In this document: positions 60,801 to 64,000 of the stretch, in pieces
Layout: each line of letters starts with the position of its first letter
Position numbering within the stretch: position 1 is the stretch's first letter
Origin: Pseudomonas botevensis
Lineage (GTDB): Bacteria; Pseudomonadota; Gammaproteobacteria; Pseudomonadales; Pseudomonadaceae
Assembly (NCBI RefSeq): GCF_019145475.1
Contig: NZ_JAHTKI010000002.1
Location: 62,001-126,000 of the forward strand
Direction: 5' to 3'
Length of the DNA: 64,000 nucleotides
The notes under the pieces: generated by a model
The model's database searches: none
What the model was told of the DNA's origin: nothing
Seen by the model: the letters and a program-made list of their open reading frames with translations, nothing else
Made by a program: the position numbers and the translations under genes

Positions 60801-62704
60801 GTCTGGTGAGTCTGACCCAATCGGCACCGGTTGCCCAGGTGGCGCGGTCAGCGGCGCTGGCTCGACGGGCGCGGGAGCTTTACCCCTTGCAGTCGCCTGC
60901 GCAGATTGAAAGCTTTCTGACGTCCCTGGGCAGCGATGACGTGGTGGCAATCCGCACCCTTGAAGGCCTCAGGCAGCAATACCTGACGATACGCAACACA
61001 CTGGAGCGCTGGGTGCACCGTGAAACCCACTATCAGACAGGGGACGGCCCACGCCTCACGGTGCCCGCGCACAACAAGGCGCGGGCAGCCCAGGCCATCC
61101 TGCTGGCTTGGCGCAGGGAGTCGGGAACCGCCGGGCACCCTTCGGAAATGCTCGACAACCTGACGTTCGACGCACAGCCGCTGGGTGAATTGCCAGCGAT
61201 CATCGGTGACTTCCGACACATTGGCGTGCTGGAGATGGACAACGTCGGCGCCAGCGCCGGGTTGAACACGTTTTTGCACAACTTTCCCAACCTGCACTCG
61301 CTGAGCCTGACCGGCAACGGCCTGACCCGTGTGCCCCAGGCGATCGATGCGATGTCGCGCCTGACCCATCTGGACCTGAGCAACAACCAGATTTTCCTTA
61401 CGGCCGAGGCGGCGGTGTCGCTGGGTGCCAAGGATCATCTGCAATGGCTCAATCTGAGTTTCAATCCTTCGCTGGGGCGGATGCCGACGGTCTCGGCGAT
61501 GCGCAAGCTGCAGCACCTTGCCCTGCGCGGCACCGGTATCAGCGAGTGGCCCGAAGGGCTCGACGAACTGCTGGAGCTGCAAACCCTGGACTTGCGCGAC
61601 AACCTGATCGAGACGCTTCCGGAGGCCGTCTTCAAGGCTCGACAGGCGCTGAATCATGGCACTAACGTCGATGGCAACCCGCTGTCTGCCACCAGTCTGG
61701 CGGCGATTGCCGATTACCAGCAGGCCGAGGGCGCCAGCCTTGGCGTGATCACCGCCGACTACATCGATCCGCCTGTCGCTGCGTCGGGTTCCGACGCACG
61801 CGGCGCCCATTGGGTGTCCGGTCTGTCGCTCGATGACGTGGTGCAGATGCAGGCAACCTGGGCTTCGCTGTCGGCCTATCCGAATTCCCGGGATTTCTTT
61901 CTGGTCCTCGAACAGTTGCGCAATACCGCCGACTACACCCGCCAGCACACGCTATTGGCCGCGCGAGTGTGGAATGTGTTGCAGGCAGCGGCAGAAGACG
62001 ACAGCTTGCGCAGCGCACTGTTTCGCATGGCCCGGATCGGCCGGGTCAGTGCCAATGAGCCATCGGGGTTGTTCAGTGATCTGGAAGTCAGGGTGCTGTG
62101 CTATCGGGCCACAGAAGCGGCGCGTACCGGCGTCCAGTCCCTGGAGGGAGAACTGGTGCGTCTGCTGCGTGGGCTGTTCCGTCTGCAGGAGGTGCAGAAA
62201 CAAGCGATGATCGACATCGGCATCCGCGTGCTCGACGACTCGATCACCCGCCAACAGGCGCTGGAGCTGAGCCTGAGTTACCGGGTCAGGCTGGCGCAAC
62301 GCCTGGATCTGCCGGCCCAGCCCCGGGCGATCAACGTGCAACTGGATGTCGAGGTCACCGAGCAACAGTTGGACAAGGCTTACAAGGAAGTGGCGAAGGC
62401 GGAAAACTCACCTGCGTTGCTGGAGTCGATCAATGCGCAGTCGTTCTGGTCCGATTACCTGAATACGACCTATCGCGGGCAATTTGTGGCCGTGCTGGCG
62501 CGTTCTGCCGATGCGCTGGCTGAGCTGGAGGCACAGGCTGATTTGTCGCGCGCAGCGGCGACGCAGCGGATGATGGCGATTTTTGAAAACTATCGGAACG
62601 AGAACCTGCAGTTGCGCAAACAGTTGACGCAACAGGCGCTGGCGCGCCATCCGGGCCTGGCGATGCCCGCTGCACCGACGCCGGGGCGGCTGACGAAGGG
62701 CTGA
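57824..62704 (+). CDS. DUF6543/LRR protein with NEL-like C-terminal domain lacking the catalytic Cys
   Basis: A 1626-residue protein. The N-terminal half (about 1-800) resembles DUF6543 proteins of Pseudomonas and has a hydrophobic pair at about 405-480 (VLFFASFVPVVGEIMFAVAG). LRRs span about 1120-1275 (LHSLSLTGNGLTRVP, LTHLDLSNNQIFL, LQTLDLRDNLIETLP). The C-terminus (about 1320-1600) looks like an IpaH/NEL E3 ubiquitin-ligase domain (AARVWNVLQAAAEDDSLRSA, FSDLEVRVLCYR). The usual Cys-x-Asp site appears to be Ser1409-Ala-Asn1411; the nearest Cys is 1426. It may be an inactive effector-like or interbacterial protein. No signal peptide is seen, and the function is not established. Confidence 0.72.
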   Translation: MEVEKNNTTVPGMTPAQQGVFFDLLKKQIPAWMLQAPEDVRTALYKSLKSSYQSRSTVLDELRAFKSPEKFCAPLLAQALSAKLVEPVQVEGVVFQHVRSASSLLGLRKKLVLPIARDLLTAACENFEASETDAGNYHERSLIYIPDRITGRGNKLLSIEPHEFAQLCRALDLGKSYQNHLAALFGSKSQVGSLREKSIACAKDQFEVERHLAYMQKHISEDVYTMLKSVSENKSSITLGKNSLGYQRLEMLDIKLHGPMFVGPVTEHKDGDFRCVVYLPGDPLHPLKEYASFSQFEVELSRRLRTPEFRTFFMRYIKLKDRATFLSNLDQRLITVRHPSLHKESVYVQISGFDLDTENKYDVFLAMFQHHAEQVLANARLLVVPTDDEDEKSRLARLDTYQTIGFNAVLFFASFVPVVGEIMFAVAGIQLLTTVYEGIASWAAGEQEQATDYLFETLENLILMAALGVTGKAVSGTYKAIMASDFVLRLREVPVSPGAMRLWKSDLSAYREPQIIPRGIRVDEQGLVSQKNNRYLRIGADNFAVQPRQQTDVWEVQPPQQTGSYLPVLETNGAGAWRHDSELPQEWNLLTLFRRLGYREEEVSDVQALQVLAAIGVDENQLHRLFVDRRKPMATLVDTVRRFRADTAVEQFMQALGETTSAPMADADLQLFLLTSASNWPKDLAVSVVSALGNEITRYGPAKASRPLKIAQDLLHKGQFYPVLLAGLDNPQRTLLLGTASNEQASQISRLTQLLARQAGRSRLALFNRLDLRTDIAKASMAAPVRKAFAGLPGAVVDELALNADASEWLELEDDKLPLRLAEEARRYQQVVNLNRVYEGLYLDGASDLSTDMVVLDTLGNLPGWPQDVFIEITEWAVPSEDKARLGPADARYKVFIEAFEDRYQAVDADEKVLAKHSSRTRAHYFQTLWQSLPEHARKALGVEADDAGVGLREKITALALQRRELVARLVSKESLRVGYRSPMGLADPRVVRLVSLTQSAPVAQVARSAALARRARELYPLQSPAQIESFLTSLGSDDVVAIRTLEGLRQQYLTIRNTLERWVHRETHYQTGDGPRLTVPAHNKARAAQAILLAWRRESGTAGHPSEMLDNLTFDAQPLGELPAIIGDFRHIGVLEMDNVGASAGLNTFLHNFPNLHSLSLTGNGLTRVPQAIDAMSRLTHLDLSNNQIFLTAEAAVSLGAKDHLQWLNLSFNPSLGRMPTVSAMRKLQHLALRGTGISEWPEGLDELLELQTLDLRDNLIETLPEAVFKARQALNHGTNVDGNPLSATSLAAIADYQQAEGASLGVITADYIDPPVAASGSDARGAHWVSGLSLDDVVQMQATWASLSAYPNSRDFFLVLEQLRNTADYTRQHTLLAARVWNVLQAAAEDDSLRSALFRMARIGRVSANEPSGLFSDLEVRVLCYRATEAARTGVQSLEGELVRLLRGLFRLQEVQKQAMIDIGIRVLDDSITRQQALELSLSYRVRLAQRLDLPAQPRAINVQLDVEVTEQQLDKAYKEVAKAENSPALLESINAQSFWSDYLNTTYRGQFVAVLARSADALAELEAQADLSRAAATQRMMAIFENYRNENLQLRKQLTQQALARHPGLAMPAAPTPGRLTKG

Positions 62705-62720
62705 GGCGAAGGCGAAAAAA

Positions 62721-62755
62721 AACCTGAGTCCGGGCAACCGGACTCAGGTTTTTTT
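62721..62755. terminator. bidirectional intrinsic terminator
   Basis: AACCTGAGTCCGG (62721-62733) pairs perfectly with CCGGACTCAGGTT (62738-62750) around GCAA. A-runs lie on the left and T-runs on the right, so it can terminate the LRR gene and the converging DUF934 transcript. Confidence 0.9.
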
Positions 62756-62758
62756 GTA

Positions 62759-63253
62759 TCAGCGGCGACGGAACAGCGGCAGCGGTTCGTCGGTGGCGGC
62801 CTGGTAGGTCACCGAGAAGTCCTTGAGGCTTTCCAGTGCGTCGTACGGGTCTTTGTCGGCGCGCAGGGCGAAGGCATCGAAACCGCAACGGCGCATGTAG
62901 AACAGCTGGTCGCGCAGCACGTCGCCAATCGCCCGCAATTCACCTTTGAAACCGTAGCGGTCACGCAGCAGGCGCGCGTTGGAGTAGCTGCGGCCATCGG
63001 TGAACGCCGGGAAGTTCAGGGCAATGACCTGGAACTGTGCGACGTCGTCACCGATTTCCTCGGCTTCTTCATCGGCGTCCAGCCATACACCCAGGCCACC
63101 ATCGCGGGCCTTGAGCATGCGCCCGTGTTCGCGCCACAGCTGCAACGGGACGATGTAGTCGTCGCAGTTGCTGATCTCATCGATATTGAAATCCTTGGGC
63201 AGCAGGTGCCAGGTTTCGTCGATGACCTCGTTGTTCTTAATGATTCGCTGCAT
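62759..63253 (-). CDS. DUF934 protein of the sulfite-reduction locus
   Basis: A 164-residue protein. The ATG at 63253 begins MQRIIKNNEVIDETWHLL, and the longer frame would overlap the reductase more. Motifs are DYIVPLQLWREHGRMLKARD and LLRDRYGFKGELRAIGDVLR. DUF934 proteins follow the siroheme sulfite reductase in many proteobacteria and are needed or helpful for sulfur assimilation; the mechanism is unknown. It overlaps the reductase gene by 17 bp. Confidence 0.9.
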   Translation of the reverse strand: MQRIIKNNEVIDETWHLLPKDFNIDEISNCDDYIVPLQLWREHGRMLKARDGGLGVWLDADEEAEEIGDDVAQFQVIALNFPAFTDGRSYSNARLLRDRYGFKGELRAIGDVLRDQLFYMRRCGFDAFALRADKDPYDALESLKDFSVTYQAATDEPLPLFRRR

Positions 63254-64000
63254 AGACGCGTTCCTTGAAGAGGTCGATGCCAATACGCTGGTAGGTGTCG
63301 ATGAAACGCTCGTCTTCGGTGCGTTGTTCAACGTACACGTCGATCAGCTTGGAGATCACATCCGGCATGTCGTCCTGGGCGAAGGACGGGCCGAGGATCT
63401 TGCCCAGGCTCGCGTCACGGCTGGCGCTGCCGCCGAGGGACACCTGATAGAACTCTTCGCCTTTCTTGTCCACCCCGAGGATGCCGATGTGGCCGACGTG
63501 GTGGTGACCACAGGCGTTCATGCAGCCGGAGATGTTCAGGTCCAGCTCGCCGATGTCGAACAGGTAGTCCAGGTCGTCGAAACGGCGCTGGATCGATTCG
63601 GCGATCGGGATCGATTTGGCGTTGGCCAGGGAGCAGAAATCACCGCCAGGGCAGCAGATGATGTCGGTCAGCAGGCCGATGTTCGGCGTGGCGAAACCTT
63701 GCTCGCGCAGCTCGCCCCACAGGGTGAACAACTGGCTCTGCTCGACGTCGGCAAGAATGATGTTCTGTTCGTGGGAGGTGCGCAGTTGACCGAAGCTGTA
63801 GCGGTCGGCCAGATCGGCCACGGCGTCGAGCTGCTTGTCGGTGATGTCGCCCGGCGCAACGCCGGTCGGCTTCAGGGACAGGGTCACGGCCACGTAACCC
63901 GGCTTCTTGTGCGCCAGGGTGTTACGCACACGCCAGCGGGCGAAGCCCGGATGCTCTTTGTCGAGATCGGCCAGCGCGGCGGTCTGGTTGTCCAGCGCGC
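63237..64000 (-). CDS. cysI: sulfite reductase hemoprotein (CysI), C-terminal part
   Basis: The gene runs off the right edge; about 254 codons, the C-terminus, are visible. Siroheme/[4Fe-4S] ligands are present: DIICCPGGDFCSLANAKSIP and LNISGCMNACGHHHVGHIG, the four-Cys pattern shared by sulfite and nitrite reductases. Context (DUF934 next door) favours assimilatory sulfite reductase. The 5' end and start are outside the window. Confidence 0.88.
   Translation of the reverse strand, partial: ALDNQTAALADLDKEHPGFARWRVRNTLAHKKPGYVAVTLSLKPTGVAPGDITDKQLDAVADLADRYSFGQLRTSHEQNIILADVEQSQLFTLWGELREQGFATPNIGLLTDIICCPGGDFCSLANAKSIPIAESIQRRFDDLDYLFDIGELDLNISGCMNACGHHHVGHIGILGVDKKGEEFYQVSLGGSASRDASLGKILGPSFAQDDMPDVISKLIDVYVEQRTEDERFIDTYQRIGIDLFKERVYAANH

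Noticed and set aside
1..64000. rRNA, tRNA or CRISPR arrays
   Set aside because: No such pattern (tRNA arms, rRNA core segments or regular direct repeats) was seen by reading; repeats present are REP-like.

Overview
This 64 kb window reads as chromosomal DNA of a Pseudomonas species, most likely of the P. fluorescens group. The signs are GC-rich coding sequence throughout, many intergenic REP elements with the core GTGGGAGCGGGCTTGCCCGC, a lexA2-imuA-imuB-dnaE2 mutagenesis cassette, Pseudomonas-restricted families (DUF6124, DUF6543/LRR proteins), and a cysI-DUF934 pair at the right end. No rRNA, tRNA, CRISPR array or complete insertion sequence was seen.

Layout. 0-3.4 kb: the N-terminal part of an ABC exporter, a secreted alpha/beta hydrolase, a divergent Lrp-type regulator and LysE exporter, and a DUF6124 gene with a structured-looking leader. 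3.4-8.3 kb: an accessory block with FRG, HNH-like and DUF2971 proteins, an AT-rich orphan gene and scattered copies of a short repeat. 8.3-15 kb: an MscS-type channel, a MetA-type outer-membrane protein divergent from an AraC regulator, a DyP peroxidase and a Gfo/Idh/MocA oxidoreductase. 15.2-22.6 kb: a tightly packed plus-strand operon encoding a GntR/UTRA regulator, an AprA/FrdA-like flavoprotein, an 8-Cys ferredoxin, a three-part ABC importer, a HEAT-repeat protein and a DUF971 protein. Four of its junctions are ATGA overlaps. It looks like an import-plus-redox pathway for an unidentified, possibly organosulfur, compound and is the best candidate for an undescribed system.

22.6-28.2 kb: a phosphoethanolamine transferase, a TorF-type porin, a YtcJ-like exported amidohydrolase and its divergent LysR regulator. 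28.2-34 kb: the LexA2/ImuA/ImuB/DnaE2 translesion operon with a LexA2-type box over its start. 34.1-42.4 kb: a minus-strand catabolic block (flavin reductase, two amidohydrolases, PotFGHI-like ABC importer) with a divergent FCD-type GntR regulator; a 176-bp palindromic MITE-like element lies inside it. 42.5-50 kb: a hybrid histidine kinase, a UvrA2-like ATPase, small proteins, and an SMP-30-like lactonase overlapping a membrane fatty-acid-hydroxylase/SRPBCC fusion.

51-57.6 kb: a LysR regulator, an orphan HoxX (CO-forming) protein, a Xre-RES toxin-antitoxin pair, an SCP2 protein, a histidine phosphatase and a SohB peptidase. 57.8-62.7 kb: one 1626-residue DUF6543/LRR protein whose C-terminus resembles the NEL ubiquitin-ligase domain but appears to have Ser and Asn in place of the catalytic Cys-x-Asp. 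62.7-64 kb: DUF934 and the C-terminal part of the sulfite reductase hemoprotein. Family assignments come from reading motifs and recalled family patterns. No database search was run.
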